A DNA stretch of 64,000 nucleotides from Lentzea sp033794685. GTDB taxonomy: Bacteria > Actinomycetota > Actinomycetes > Mycobacteriales > Pseudonocardiaceae. Below, in pieces: positions 51,185 to 59,764 of the stretch (within the stretch, counting starts at the first letter, position 1; the number at the start of each line of letters is the position of its first letter). The stretch lies in NCBI GenBank assembly GCA_033794685.1, contig JARAYZ010000002.1. One strand, 5' to 3'. Under the pieces are notes generated by a model. The model saw only the letters and a program-made list of their open reading frames with translations, did no database searches and was not told the origin of the DNA. Made by a program: the position numbers and the translations under genes.

Positions 51185-52401
51185 AACGGCGTCGCGCCCA
51201 CGCCGTGCAGCGCGACGCTGCCCAGGACGCACCCGACCGTGATCGTCAGGATCGTGTCGGCGGCGCCGCCTTCCGGCAGCCGGTTGAAGGCGAGCAGGCC
51301 GAACACGATCGTCGTGGTGCCGCGCGGGCCCAGCGCCCCGATGAGCAGGCGTTCACGGCGGCGCATCCGTGAGCCGGTGAGGGCCAGGAACACGGGGCCC
51401 AGCCGGACCACGGTGAGCACGGCCGCGCAGAAGAGCACGACCTGCCACGAGACGCCCAGGTAGAACGTCAGCACGGCGGCGATGCCCACCACGAACCACA
51501 TGGTCATCGTCAGCAGGCCGGTGACGTCCTCCAGCAGGTGCAGGTCGCTGTTCAACGCGTCCGTGCGCGCCTCGGCCCGTCCGGTGCGGACCCGGCGGGC
51601 CTTGAGCAGCCGGTGCACGTACCGGAAGGTGATGCCGCAGACGAACGACGCGACGAAGCCGTTGCCGTCGATCGCGACCGTCGCGGTGTAGGTGAGCAGC
51701 GGTGCCAGCAGCACCGCGACGCGCGCGGACTGGTCGCTCACCCAGCCCGCCTGGTGCGCGAGGTCCATCAGCCAGCCGAGCAGGGCGCCGATCACGACGC
51801 CGGCCACCAGGGCCTTCACCGCGAACGGCAGCACCGTGGCCAGCGCCTCGAGCGGCGTGCGTTCCTGGGAGTCGTCCCCGGCCAGGATGAGCGCGAACAG
51901 GAACAGCGGCGTCACGATGCCGTCGTTGTAGCCGCTCTCGACGTTCAGCGTGCCGCGCACCCGCACCGACAGCGCACGGTCGCGCACCACCCGTTCGGCC
52001 GGTGCGAAGTCGATCGGCACCGTCACGCACGCGATCAGCACCAGCACCGCCCACGACAGGGTGGGGAACAGCAGCCAGCCCAGCAGCGCGGCCACCGCGA
52101 TGCTCAGCGGCATGGCCACGAGCAGCACCCGCGCCACGAGACCGGGGTAGGCGCCCCACAGCCTGCCCGCGCGGACCTCCGTCGCGTCGACGAACAGCAG
52201 CACCGCGAGGATGATCTCCGCCGCGTGCTGCACCGACTCGGTGTTGAGGCCCTCCGCGATGGCGTTCGGCTCGGACAACCCGACCGCGACCCCGGCGAGC
52301 ACCATCACCAGCGGCGCGCCGAGGAGCCAGCGGTCCAGCCGGTTCGCGGCCAGCGATCTCACGACCATGGCGAACGCGGCGGCGAGCAACAGCGAGTTCA
52401 T
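51130..52401 (-). CDS. CPA1-type cation:proton antiporter
   Basis: A 423-residue membrane protein with about 12 segments of the NhaP/CPA1 class. CVTVPIDFAPAERVV and NVESGYNDGIVTPLFLFAL carry the Asn-Asp ion-binding motif; LLIGALGPRGTTTIVFGLL is the conserved Gly-rich C-terminal segment with the Arg. It exchanges Na+ or K+ for H+. It is monocistronic. The 3' end overlaps the GNAT gene by 55 bases, and a 15-bp inverted repeat lies 19 bases upstream of the ATG. Confidence 0.9.
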   Translation of the reverse strand: MNSLLLAAAFAMVVRSLAANRLDRWLLGAPLVMVLAGVAVGLSEPNAIAEGLNTESVQHAAEIILAVLLFVDATEVRAGRLWGAYPGLVARVLLVAMPLSIAVAALLGWLLFPTLSWAVLVLIACVTVPIDFAPAERVVRDRALSVRVRGTLNVESGYNDGIVTPLFLFALILAGDDSQERTPLEALATVLPFAVKALVAGVVIGALLGWLMDLAHQAGWVSDQSARVAVLLAPLLTYTATVAIDGNGFVASFVCGITFRYVHRLLKARRVRTGRAEARTDALNSDLHLLEDVTGLLTMTMWFVVGIAAVLTFYLGVSWQVVLFCAAVLTVVRLGPVFLALTGSRMRRRERLLIGALGPRGTTTIVFGLLAFNRLPEGGAADTILTITVGCVLGSVALHGVGATPFQKLLAKWNAGMTKPDAR

Positions 52402-52420
52402 CCGCCCATCTTGGCCTCTG

Positions 52421-52435
52421 TGTCCTAAGAGGACA
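52421..52435. promoter_or_regulatory. Inverted repeat upstream of the antiporter
   Basis: TGTCCTAAGAGGACA has perfect 6-bp arms around AAG and lies 19 bases ahead of the antiporter start, in the position of an operator. No regulator gene is adjacent. Confidence 0.4.
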
Positions 52436-52550
52436 TCCGCAGGCGACCCGACGATCGTCTGGACTCCGGCGATTCACCTAAACCGGAACGCCGCGCTGTA
52501 CGTACACCCAGACATGAGCGGATCTCAGTCCGGTAACGAGAGGGCGCCAC

Positions 52551-53453
52551 ATGGGCAAACACCACGATGACAACCGCCGGGCCAAGGTGATCGCGGGCGC
52601 CATCGGGCTGGTCGCCGTGGCGATCACCGCCTCGACGTTCACGGCGAGCCAGGCGGCACCGGAGCAGCGTGCCGATCCCGCCAGGGCGACCGAGACGTTG
52701 CGCGAGAAGGCGTCGGTGGCGGGGACCGCGTGGGCCGTGAACCCCACGACGAACGAGGTCCTCGTCACCGCCGACAGCACGGTGACCGGCGCCAAGTGGG
52801 ACAACCTGGTGTCGACGGTGAACTCCATGGGCGCCGGGGTGAAGCTGCAACGCACCGCCGGGACGTTCAAGCTGTTCGCCGAGGGTGGTGACGCGATCTT
52901 CGCCGGAAACAGCCGCTGTTCGCTCGGCTTCAACGTCGTGACGAACGACAACCGTCCCGCCATCCTCACCGCCGGCCACTGCACGGCCGCGGGCAGGCAG
53001 TTCTCCCTGACCCAGGGCGGACGGGCCGCCGCCACCGTCGCGCGGTCGACCTTCCCCGGCGCAGGCGACTTCGCCCTGCTCACCTACAACAACCGCGACA
53101 CCGCCGCGCCCAGCGAGGTGGACACCGGCAACGGCCGCAAGGTGCGCATCCAGCGCGCGGCCGAGGCGCGGGTCGGCACGCAGGTCCAGCGCATGGGCAG
53201 CACGACGGGCCTGCGCAACGGCCGTGTCACCGGCCTCAACGCCACCGTGAACTACCCGGAGGGCCGTGTCACCGGCCTCATCCAGACGACCGTCTGCGCG
53301 GAGGGCGGCGACAGCGGCGGGCCGATGTTCACCGCCAACGGCAACGCGATCGGTCTCACCTCGGGCGGAAGTGGCGACTGCCGCCAGGGCGGCGTGACGT
53401 TCTTCCAGCCCGTCACCAGGGCGCTCGCCGCGGTCGGCGCGCGCATCCCCTGA
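52551..53453 (+). CDS. Secreted streptogrisin-like S1 protease
   Basis: A 300-residue exported protease. Its signal segment (about 12-36) is unusual in having a charged, His-rich start (GKHHDDNRRAK). A short prodomain (about 45-112) precedes the catalytic domain with His143 (LTAGHC), Asp173 (GDFALL) and Ser255 (GGDSGGP). Short length and disulphide-type Cys pattern fit the S1E (streptogrisin/alpha-lytic) group. It has no accessory domain, unlike the other proteases of the window. Confidence 0.9.
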   Translation: MGKHHDDNRRAKVIAGAIGLVAVAITASTFTASQAAPEQRADPARATETLREKASVAGTAWAVNPTTNEVLVTADSTVTGAKWDNLVSTVNSMGAGVKLQRTAGTFKLFAEGGDAIFAGNSRCSLGFNVVTNDNRPAILTAGHCTAAGRQFSLTQGGRAAATVARSTFPGAGDFALLTYNNRDTAAPSEVDTGNGRKVRIQRAAEARVGTQVQRMGSTTGLRNGRVTGLNATVNYPEGRVTGLIQTTVCAEGGDSGGPMFTANGNAIGLTSGGSGDCRQGGVTFFQPVTRALAAVGARIP

Positions 53454-53456
53454 CTC

Positions 53457-53490
53457 AGGCGGCGTCCCGCCTGCTCACGGGACGCAGCCT
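53457..53490 (+). terminator. Terminator after the streptogrisin-like gene
   Basis: GCGTCCCG (53462-53469) and CGGGACGC (53478-53485) pair perfectly, and outer AGGC/GCCT extend the stem past one mismatch. It begins 4 bases after the stop codon. The following 90 bases hold no feature I can name. Confidence 0.65.
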
Positions 53491-53583
53491 GATCCGGCGC
53501 CGCACGCGATGCCGTCCAGCAAGGTCCACCGCGCTGGGAGGTGTCGCGTGCGGTGTCGTTGTGCGCCAACGGTGTCCGGTTGA

Positions 53584-54255
53584 TCAGCGGCGCCAGACCG
53601 TGCCACGGCGCTCGTACTCGAGGACGGTCTCGGCGCGCTGGGCCACCTCCGCGCCGACGAACCGTTCGACCAGCCACAGCGCCACCTCCAGACCCGAGGT
53701 GATGCCACCGCCGGTGATCAGGTCGCCGTCGTCGACGACACGGGCGTTGATCACCGTCGCGCCCTGGGCGGCGAGGTCGGCCTTGGCGCCGGTGTGCGTG
53801 GTCGCGTTGCGGCCCCTGGTGATCCCCGCCCCGGACAGGACCATCGTGCCGGTGCAGATGCCGACCGGCAGCGCCTTCGACTCGGTCAGCCTGCGCAGGA
53901 AGGCCTTGTCGCCGATCAGGTGGTGCACCCCCGGTCCGGTGCGGTTGGCGTACCCGCCGCCCGGCACCACCAGGACGTCCGCATCGGACGGCGACCAGGC
54001 GTTCGGCACCTTCACCTGCGTGCCGTACGTGCAGGTCACGGTGCGCGGGCGATCTGTCGAGACGAGGGTGGTGCGCAGGGCTCCGCTGAGCTTGCCGGCC
54101 AGGCCGAGCACCTCGACGGGGGCGATGAAGTCCTGCTCCTCGATCCCGTCGAACATCAGCACCTGCACCCGCAACGGACTCGCGGCGGTCGCGGTGGCGG
54201 TCGTGGTGAGTCCCAGTGACAGCGCGGAGGCGCGCAAGAAGGTTCGGCGTTCCAT
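53584..54255 (-). CDS. Tat-exported DJ-1/PfpI-like protein
   Basis: A 223-residue protein of the class I glutamine amidotransferase-like (DJ-1/PfpI) fold. A twin-arginine signal (MERRTFLRASALSLGL to ATAASP) suggests export. VQVLMFDGIEEQDF starts the fold with the acidic residue, and LPVGICTGTMVLSGAG carries the nucleophile Cys at the elbow. Members include isonitrile hydratase-like and AraC-associated domains. The substrate is unknown. It is followed upstream by 126 bases without features, then an oxidase gene on the same strand. Confidence 0.85.
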   Translation of the reverse strand: MERRTFLRASALSLGLTTTATATAASPLRVQVLMFDGIEEQDFIAPVEVLGLAGKLSGALRTTLVSTDRPRTVTCTYGTQVKVPNAWSPSDADVLVVPGGGYANRTGPGVHHLIGDKAFLRRLTESKALPVGICTGTMVLSGAGITRGRNATTHTGAKADLAAQGATVINARVVDDGDLITGGGITSGLEVALWLVERFVGAEVAQRAETVLEYERRGTVWRR

Positions 54256-54381
54256 GGCTCACAGGTCGGCGGGGAAGCGCCTCCGGTTCCCTCGAAGGGG
54301 TGAGACCGGGAACTTCTCCGCGCTCCCGGCCGACCAGTGGACGGGTCACGCCGGACCGGTCACGAGATCACCTGTCCGGCG

Positions 54382-55812
54382 TCACCGGGACACGGCCTGC
54401 GCGAAGGCGAACACGTGGTCCGGGTCGTACCGGGCGGCGACCTCCTCCAGCCGGGCGAGGTTGCCGCCGTAGTACGCCTCAGCCCACCGCGGCATCTGCG
54501 GGTCGATGTAGTTGACGTACCCGCCGTCGCCGACCAGCGCGCCGAGCCCGTCGCGGATCGTGGCGAGCTGTACCCGCGCCTGCTCGGCGGCCTCGGGCGG
54601 TGTCTTGAGGTAGATCTGCACGTTCGCGAGTGCCTTGCGGTGCGGGAACGCGGTCGCGTCCGGCGCCACGGCGGCCACCGCGCCGCCCAGGCCGTCGAAG
54701 ATCAGGTAGGTCTCGTCGGACTGGCCCGCCAGCAGTGCCACGGCCTTCGCGGGGTCCGCCATCGGCTCGCGCACGATGCGCGACGACGCCACGGCGGACT
54801 CGCGGGTGATCGGGCCGCCCGCGAAGTACCGGGTGGCCTCGGCGTAGGTCTGCGGCTGGATGAACCGCTGCGCCGGTGCCGGCAACCGGTTCACCAGCGC
54901 GGCGAGCTCGCCGACCGATCCTGCGAAGTAGCCGCCGATCTTGCAGCTCGGCTGGGGTCCACCGCGCACCACCACGTTCGACCACAGCTCGTCGGGCGCC
55001 TCCGCGATCCACCCCTGCCACGCGCCGAGCGCGTCCGCCGCGTCCGGGTACGACAGCGAGAACACGGTGACGTCCGGCGCGGGCACGGTCGAGAACACGA
55101 ACTCGGTGACGATCCCGAAGTTGCCGCCGCCCCCGCCGCGCAACGCCCAGAACAGGTCCGGCTCCTGCTGCGCGGACGCGGTGACCACCTGGCCGGAGGC
55201 CGTCACCACGGTCGCCGACACCAGGTGGTCGCACGTGAGCCCGTACTTGCGCGACAGCACGCCGATTCCGCCGCCCAGCGTCAGGCCCGCGACGCCGACG
55301 GACGGGCACGTGCCGGTCGGCAGGCAACGGCCCGAGGCCAGCAGCGCCCGGGACACGTCGCCCAGAGCGGCACCGGACCCGATGCGCACCTGGTCACCCG
55401 GCAGGACCTCGACGCCGGCGATCCCGCGCACGTCGACCTGCAGGCCCCCGGCGGGCGACGAGTACCCGGCGTAGCTGTGCCCGCCGCTGCGGGCCGCGAT
55501 GGCCACGCGCCCGCGAACGGCCTCGACGCACGCCTGCACGTCCGCGGCCGAGGTGACCTTGGCGACGGCGGCGGGTTTCTGGCCGTCCCACACCGGGTTG
55601 AAGCCCTGGTAGGCGAACCCGTCGTCCCCGGCGAGCACGAGCCGGCCGGACAGCTTGGAGCGCAACGCGGTCCAGTCGGGCGGTCCACTCGGAACGGACG
55701 AACTGGACGGTGGCGGGACCGGGGGAGCGGGGGAGGAGCAGGCCGCGAGTGCCGCACCGGCACCGGCGAGCCCAGCGACCTTCAGAAACCTGCGTCGATC
55801 CACCTCTCCCAT
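54382..55812 (-). CDS. FAD-binding oxidoreductase of the berberine-bridge type, lipoprotein/Tat signal
   Basis: A 476-residue exported flavoenzyme. DRRRFLKVAGLAGAG is a Tat motif and ALAACSS a lipobox, so it is probably a membrane-anchored lipoprotein. RSGGHSYAGYSSPAGGLQVD is the PCMH/FAD_binding_4 motif with the covalent-FAD His, and CPSVGVAGLTLGGGIGVLSRKYGL is the second conserved segment. The C-terminal BBE domain ends with EAYYGGNLARLEEVAARYDP. Members oxidise sugars or alkaloid-like compounds. ATG 55812 has no clear ribosome-binding site. It is divergent from the TAP-like hydrolase. Confidence 0.92.
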   Translation of the reverse strand: MGEVDRRRFLKVAGLAGAGAALAACSSPAPPVPPPSSSSVPSGPPDWTALRSKLSGRLVLAGDDGFAYQGFNPVWDGQKPAAVAKVTSAADVQACVEAVRGRVAIAARSGGHSYAGYSSPAGGLQVDVRGIAGVEVLPGDQVRIGSGAALGDVSRALLASGRCLPTGTCPSVGVAGLTLGGGIGVLSRKYGLTCDHLVSATVVTASGQVVTASAQQEPDLFWALRGGGGGNFGIVTEFVFSTVPAPDVTVFSLSYPDAADALGAWQGWIAEAPDELWSNVVVRGGPQPSCKIGGYFAGSVGELAALVNRLPAPAQRFIQPQTYAEATRYFAGGPITRESAVASSRIVREPMADPAKAVALLAGQSDETYLIFDGLGGAVAAVAPDATAFPHRKALANVQIYLKTPPEAAEQARVQLATIRDGLGALVGDGGYVNYIDPQMPRWAEAYYGGNLARLEEVAARYDPDHVFAFAQAVSR

Positions 55813-55881
55813 GCTGGCACGTCATGATCAGCTCCGCATTCCGTGCTACCTCAGGTGGACTTCGCACCAGCCCACAGCGTG

Positions 55882-57285
55882 ATGCGGGGTGACGAGCCGA
55901 AGATCCACGCTGCAACGGTGGCACTACTTCGAACAACAGCACTCGTGGCCGTCCTGGGACTGGTTCCGCTCGCACCCCAGGCCCACGCGACCCCGGACCT
56001 CGGCTGGGGCGCGTGCGACAAACCCGTCGCGCAAGGAGTTGAATGCGGCACCCTCACGGTGCCGGTCGACTGGGCGAAACCCGCCAAGGGCACAACAGGT
56101 CTGCGCGTCTACCGGTGGAAGGCCGAGCACAGCAAGGGCACGATCCTGGGCTTCCCCTCCGGCCCCGGACAGCCCGGCGACTTCACCTTCGGCACCCTGC
56201 GAGGCGCCCTGCCCGGTTACGACCTGATCGCGCTCGACCCTCGCGGTGTCGGGGAGAGCCACCCGATGACCTGCGACTTCGACAAGATCCTCAAGATCCC
56301 GTACGTCCCGCCGACGGACGCGGCGGCGTTCGAGACCCTGAAGCAGGACCAGAAGGCGTTCTGGTCCACGTGCACGACCGGTGTGCCGGGCCTCGACGAC
56401 CACCTCGACGCCTACAGCACCGCGAAGGACGCGGACGCGTTGAGGAAGGCCGTGGGCGCCGAGCGGATCAGCGTGTACGGGCTCTCCTACGGCACGTTGC
56501 TCGCCGAGCGCTACCTGGAGAAGTTCGGCCGGCACGTCGACGGCTCGATCATCGAGGGAGTGATGAACCCGGACCAGGGCCGCCGGGAGTTCATGACCAC
56601 GGCCGCCGCGGGGGTCGAGGCGATCTTCACGAAGTTCACGGAATGGTCGGCCACAACCCCGGAGAGCGCTTTGCACGGCCAGAACCCGGCCGACGTGTTC
56701 CGCAAGGCGCGGCAGAACGCCGGCAGGCTCCCCGGCACCTTCCACGGTTTCCCGTGGTCCGAAGCCATGATCACGCGCTACTTCGAGATCTTCGCGCCAC
56801 GCGACTTCGCCGGGGTGGCGAAGGGGCTGCGCGACCTGGCGGACGGGCGCAACCCGTTCCCCGGCGAGCCCGGCGGTGAGGAACCACCGGAGCGGTTCGA
56901 GTACGCGGACCCGAACACCTGCTCGGACTGGCCGTTCGCCGTGCCGGACGTGCACGAGGCCCGCGAGGACCTGAGGTCCACGAGGAAGGCGGCGCCGGTC
57001 GTCGGGTTCTCGACGAACTCCAGCAACTACTCGTCGATCTGCGTGGGCGGCCCGAGGACCGGACGGCCGAAGCCGGTGTCCTCGCGCAGCCCGAACCCCA
57101 CGTTGCTGCTGAGCAACACGCTCGACCCGGCGACACCGAAGGCCTGGGCGGACGCGGTGCAGGAGCAGTTGGGGCGCAAGGCGATCCACGTCGTCACCGA
57201 TCAGGTCGGGCACGGCGGCGGCATGGACGACCCGGTGACGCTGCGGAAGGTGCGGGACTACATGGCCAGCACGACCCGGCCGTGA
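55882..57285 (+). CDS. Secreted TAP-like alpha/beta hydrolase (tripeptidyl aminopeptidase type)
   Basis: A 467-residue S33-type peptidase. A signal peptide (about 14-36, ending AHA) precedes WGACDKPVAQGVECGTLTVPVDW, the typical start of the family. GYDLIALDPRGVGES and the nucleophile elbow YGLSYGTLLA (Ser) form the active site; the C-terminal TAP domain holds LLLSNTLDPATP (Asp) and VGHGGGMDDP (His). It would release short peptides from the N-terminus outside the cell. Start ATG 55882 is a best guess; GTG 55843 and GTG 55918 are alternatives. Its end overlaps the convergent oxidoreductase by 28 bases. Confidence 0.87.
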   Translation: MRGDEPKIHAATVALLRTTALVAVLGLVPLAPQAHATPDLGWGACDKPVAQGVECGTLTVPVDWAKPAKGTTGLRVYRWKAEHSKGTILGFPSGPGQPGDFTFGTLRGALPGYDLIALDPRGVGESHPMTCDFDKILKIPYVPPTDAAAFETLKQDQKAFWSTCTTGVPGLDDHLDAYSTAKDADALRKAVGAERISVYGLSYGTLLAERYLEKFGRHVDGSIIEGVMNPDQGRREFMTTAAAGVEAIFTKFTEWSATTPESALHGQNPADVFRKARQNAGRLPGTFHGFPWSEAMITRYFEIFAPRDFAGVAKGLRDLADGRNPFPGEPGGEEPPERFEYADPNTCSDWPFAVPDVHEAREDLRSTRKAAPVVGFSTNSSNYSSICVGGPRTGRPKPVSSRSPNPTLLLSNTLDPATPKAWADAVQEQLGRKAIHVVTDQVGHGGGMDDPVTLRKVRDYMASTTRP

Positions 57286-58145
57286 GCGTTGCGGTGCCAG
57301 GCATCCGTGACGTCGGCGAGCGGCACGACCTCGTGGTCGACGGTGAGCGCACCCGCCGCCGCGTGCCGGGCGACCACGGAGATGGCGTCGGCGCGCTGCT
57401 GCGCGGTCAGCTCGTTGTTCGTGTAACCGGTCAACCGCAAAGACCTGCTGCGCAACGTGGACGAGGTGATCGGGCTCGTCTCGCCCGCCGACCCGCCGAG
57501 GTTCACCCACCGGCCGCCCGGCCGCAACGCCTGGGCGGCCGCGGCGGCGGGAGGTCCGAACAACGGGTCGACCAGCAGGTCGGCGCCCCGGGCTGCCTGG
57601 GCGACGTCCTCCAGCGCGACCACGACGTCGGCTCCCGCCCGTGCCGCGCGGTCACGGCCCTCCGCCGAACGCACGGCGGCCACCACCCGTCCGGCACCGG
57701 CGAGACGGGCGAGCTGGATCGCGGACTGACCGACCGCGCCGCAGCCGAGCACGACCACGGACTCGCCCGGTGTGAGCGAGTCCAACGCCCTGTGCGCGGC
57801 CACGGCCGACAACCCGAGAGCGGCCATCACGACCGGGTCGACGTCCGGCAGGAACACGAGATCCTCCGGACGCGTCAGGGCTTTCGCGGCCATGCTCCCG
57901 TCGCCGGGGGACATCCCGGCGCTGGTCGGGAACCACACGACACGACCGTCGACGGTGCCGATCCCCTGCACACCAGGCACATAGGGCGTGTCGGGCACGC
58001 CGAAGTACGACGTGCCGCTGGCGCACAAGCGGTCCAACGGCGTGATGGGCGCGGCGAGGACGTCCACGACGACCTCGCCGGAAGGCTCGTCCCGGTCAAC
58101 GAGCGACGGAGGCTGACCGGGACGAACGACTACTGCGGCGCGCAC
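57258..58145 (-). CDS. MDR-family (quinone oxidoreductase-like) reductase
   Basis: A 295-residue, zinc-free medium-chain dehydrogenase/reductase. VVLGCGAVGQSAIQLARLAGA is the NADPH-binding motif, and the N-terminal GroES-like part is shortened compared with alcohol dehydrogenases. It likely reduces a quinone, enone or maleylacetate-like product. The GTG at 58145 starts inside the 3' end of the dioxygenase gene (16-base overlap), making it the last gene of the five-gene catabolic operon; a TTG at 58181 is a less likely start. Confidence 0.82.
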   Translation of the reverse strand: MRAAVVVRPGQPPSLVDRDEPSGEVVVDVLAAPITPLDRLCASGTSYFGVPDTPYVPGVQGIGTVDGRVVWFPTSAGMSPGDGSMAAKALTRPEDLVFLPDVDPVVMAALGLSAVAAHRALDSLTPGESVVVLGCGAVGQSAIQLARLAGAGRVVAAVRSAEGRDRAARAGADVVVALEDVAQAARGADLLVDPLFGPPAAAAAQALRPGGRWVNLGGSAGETSPITSSTLRSRSLRLTGYTNNELTAQQRADAISVVARHAAAGALTVDHEVVPLADVTDAWHRNAHGRVVLAM

Positions 58146-58996
58146 GGCTGCAAGACGAAGTCGTACACGGCCAGAACCCAAGGCACGGCGGAGTCGCCAC
58201 CGTCCGGCGTCGGACCGGGCGCGTGCTGCTCGAAGCTGACCACCAGCTCCTGCTTGGTGCCGAACACGACGTCGCTGTCGAGGTACTCGGCACCCTCCTC
58301 GAACAGGTGCGTGATCAGCGGCTCGAAACCCTCCGCGGTGACCAGGAAGTGCACGTGCGCGGGCCGGAAGTGGCTGATCTCGGTCTGCCCGATCAACGCG
58401 CCGACCGGCCCGTCCATCGGGATCGAGTAGCCCTTGGGCGTGATCGTGCGGACGCAGTAGGTGCCGTCCGGTTCGGCGTGGTACTTCGCCCGCAACCGCG
58501 CCTCGTCCACGTCGAGCTGGGCCTCGTAGGCGCCCTCGGCGTCGGCCTGCCAGACGTCCAGCACGGCGCCGGCCACCGGTGAGCCGTCCAGCGAGCGCAC
58601 GGTCCCGGTGAGGTAGAGCGGAGTTCCGTCGACGTCGTCGGACATGTCACCGCCGAACCCGAGTTCGGGGGAGCCGTCGATGTGGAACGGCCCGAGCACG
58701 GTCGCCGGGGTCGCGCCCTCCTCGAACTGATGGTTCATCTGGACGACGAGCATGCTCAGCCCGAGCACGTCCGAGGCCAGGATGAACTCCTCGCGCTTCT
58801 CGTCGCTGATCTGCCCGGTCGCGGTGAGCCACCCGATCGCCGCCATCCACTCGGCCTCCGTGAGCCGCACCTCGCGCGCGAACTCGTGCAGGTGCCGGAC
58901 CAGCGCGGTCATCAGCACCGCGGTCCGCGGGTCCTTCGCGGTGGCCCAGCGCTGCTCCGCGAGCGCGGTGATGTTGTCCTCGGTGACGAGCTGCAT
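58130..58996 (-). CDS. Intradiol ring-cleavage dioxygenase (hydroxyquinol 1,2-dioxygenase-like)
   Basis: A 288-residue non-haem Fe(III) dioxygenase. The N-terminal helical dimerisation domain (about 1-100) typical of catechol and hydroxyquinol dioxygenases is present. Iron ligands should be Tyr157 (ADAEGAYEAQ), Tyr190 (TPKGYSIP), His214 and His216 (RPAHVHF). It cleaves a catechol-type ring between the hydroxyl-bearing carbons to a muconate. It lies 3 bases after the citryl-CoA lyase-like gene and overlaps the reductase gene, so it is inside the operon. Which catechol is used is unknown. Confidence 0.9.
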   Translation of the reverse strand: MQLVTEDNITALAEQRWATAKDPRTAVLMTALVRHLHEFAREVRLTEAEWMAAIGWLTATGQISDEKREEFILASDVLGLSMLVVQMNHQFEEGATPATVLGPFHIDGSPELGFGGDMSDDVDGTPLYLTGTVRSLDGSPVAGAVLDVWQADAEGAYEAQLDVDEARLRAKYHAEPDGTYCVRTITPKGYSIPMDGPVGALIGQTEISHFRPAHVHFLVTAEGFEPLITHLFEEGAEYLDSDVVFGTKQELVVSFEQHAPGPTPDGGDSAVPWVLAVYDFVLQPCAPQ

Positions 58997-58999
58997 TGC

Positions 59000-59764
59000 T
59001 CACTCCTCGACAGGTGCGACGGACCTGGTGTTCGTGTCGACTGAAAGGAAGATCTCGTTGGCGACGGGGTTGCGCAACTCTTCGGCGAGCTGCCCGATCA
59101 GCCCGGCGGTGCGGGCCAGCAACGCGAAGCCTCGCAACAACTCCAGCGGCAGGCCGAGGTCGGCGAGCACCGCGCCGCACGTGCCGGCACCGTTGAGCGG
59201 CAGCGTCTTGCCGAGGACCTGCGGGTGCACCCGCCCGATCGCGGCGAACAGCGAGAGGTGCGGCCCGACCAGGCCTTCCTCCTCGGCGATCTCGTAGAGC
59301 CGGGCGGTGCGGGGGTCGCCGTTCTTGTGCACGTGGTGGCCAAGTCCGGGGATGCGGGCTTTGCCTTGCGCTCGAACGGTTTCCAGCGCCAGTGCGTCCC
59401 AGTCCGGCGACGGGTTGGCGCGCACGACGTCGTTGAGGAACCGGCCGGCGTCCTCGGTGACCCCGAGGAACCGCGAACCGCCGCCCAGCAGCCCGGCGGC
59501 CAGCGCGCCCTGCACGGAGTCGGGCGCGGACAGGAAGGTCAGGCGGCTGACGATCGCGGTCGGTGTGAACCCGTGGTCGGCCAGGGCGGCCAGCACGGCC
59601 TCGAACAACCGCGTCTCGCCAGGACTCGGCCGGCGCTGGGTGGCGAGCCAGAACGCCAGCTCGCCGAAGCCGACGGTGCCCATCACGTCACGCGCGAGGT
59701 CCTTGCCCAGCAACGTGATCGTGTCGGGTGTGGACGCGCCGAGCGCCGTTTCATAGACCGTCAC
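59000..59764 (-). CDS. Citryl-CoA lyase/citrate synthase-like protein
   Basis: A 254-residue protein equal to the core of the citrate synthase fold, about the size of citryl-CoA lyase (Ccl). IPGLGHHVHKNGDPRTARLYEIAEE matches the conserved His/Arg segment that binds citrate and CoA, and LGLPLELLRGFALLARTAGLIGQLAEE the C-terminal helix. It should perform a retro-aldol/retro-Claisen cleavage of a 3-hydroxyacyl-CoA. GTG 59764 overlaps the CoA-transferase end by 14 bases. In this operon its substrate is likely a CoA thioester from ring cleavage, not citrate itself (inference). Confidence 0.8.
   Translation of the reverse strand: MTVYETALGASTPDTITLLGKDLARDVMGTVGFGELAFWLATQRRPSPGETRLFEAVLAALADHGFTPTAIVSRLTFLSAPDSVQGALAAGLLGGGSRFLGVTEDAGRFLNDVVRANPSPDWDALALETVRAQGKARIPGLGHHVHKNGDPRTARLYEIAEEEGLVGPHLSLFAAIGRVHPQVLGKTLPLNGAGTCGAVLADLGLPLELLRGFALLARTAGLIGQLAEELRNPVANEIFLSVDTNTRSVAPVEE

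Noticed and set aside
53486..53583. Possible gene between the streptogrisin-like and DJ-1-like genes
   Set aside because: Short frames only, no start with ribosome-binding site and no similarity I recognise.
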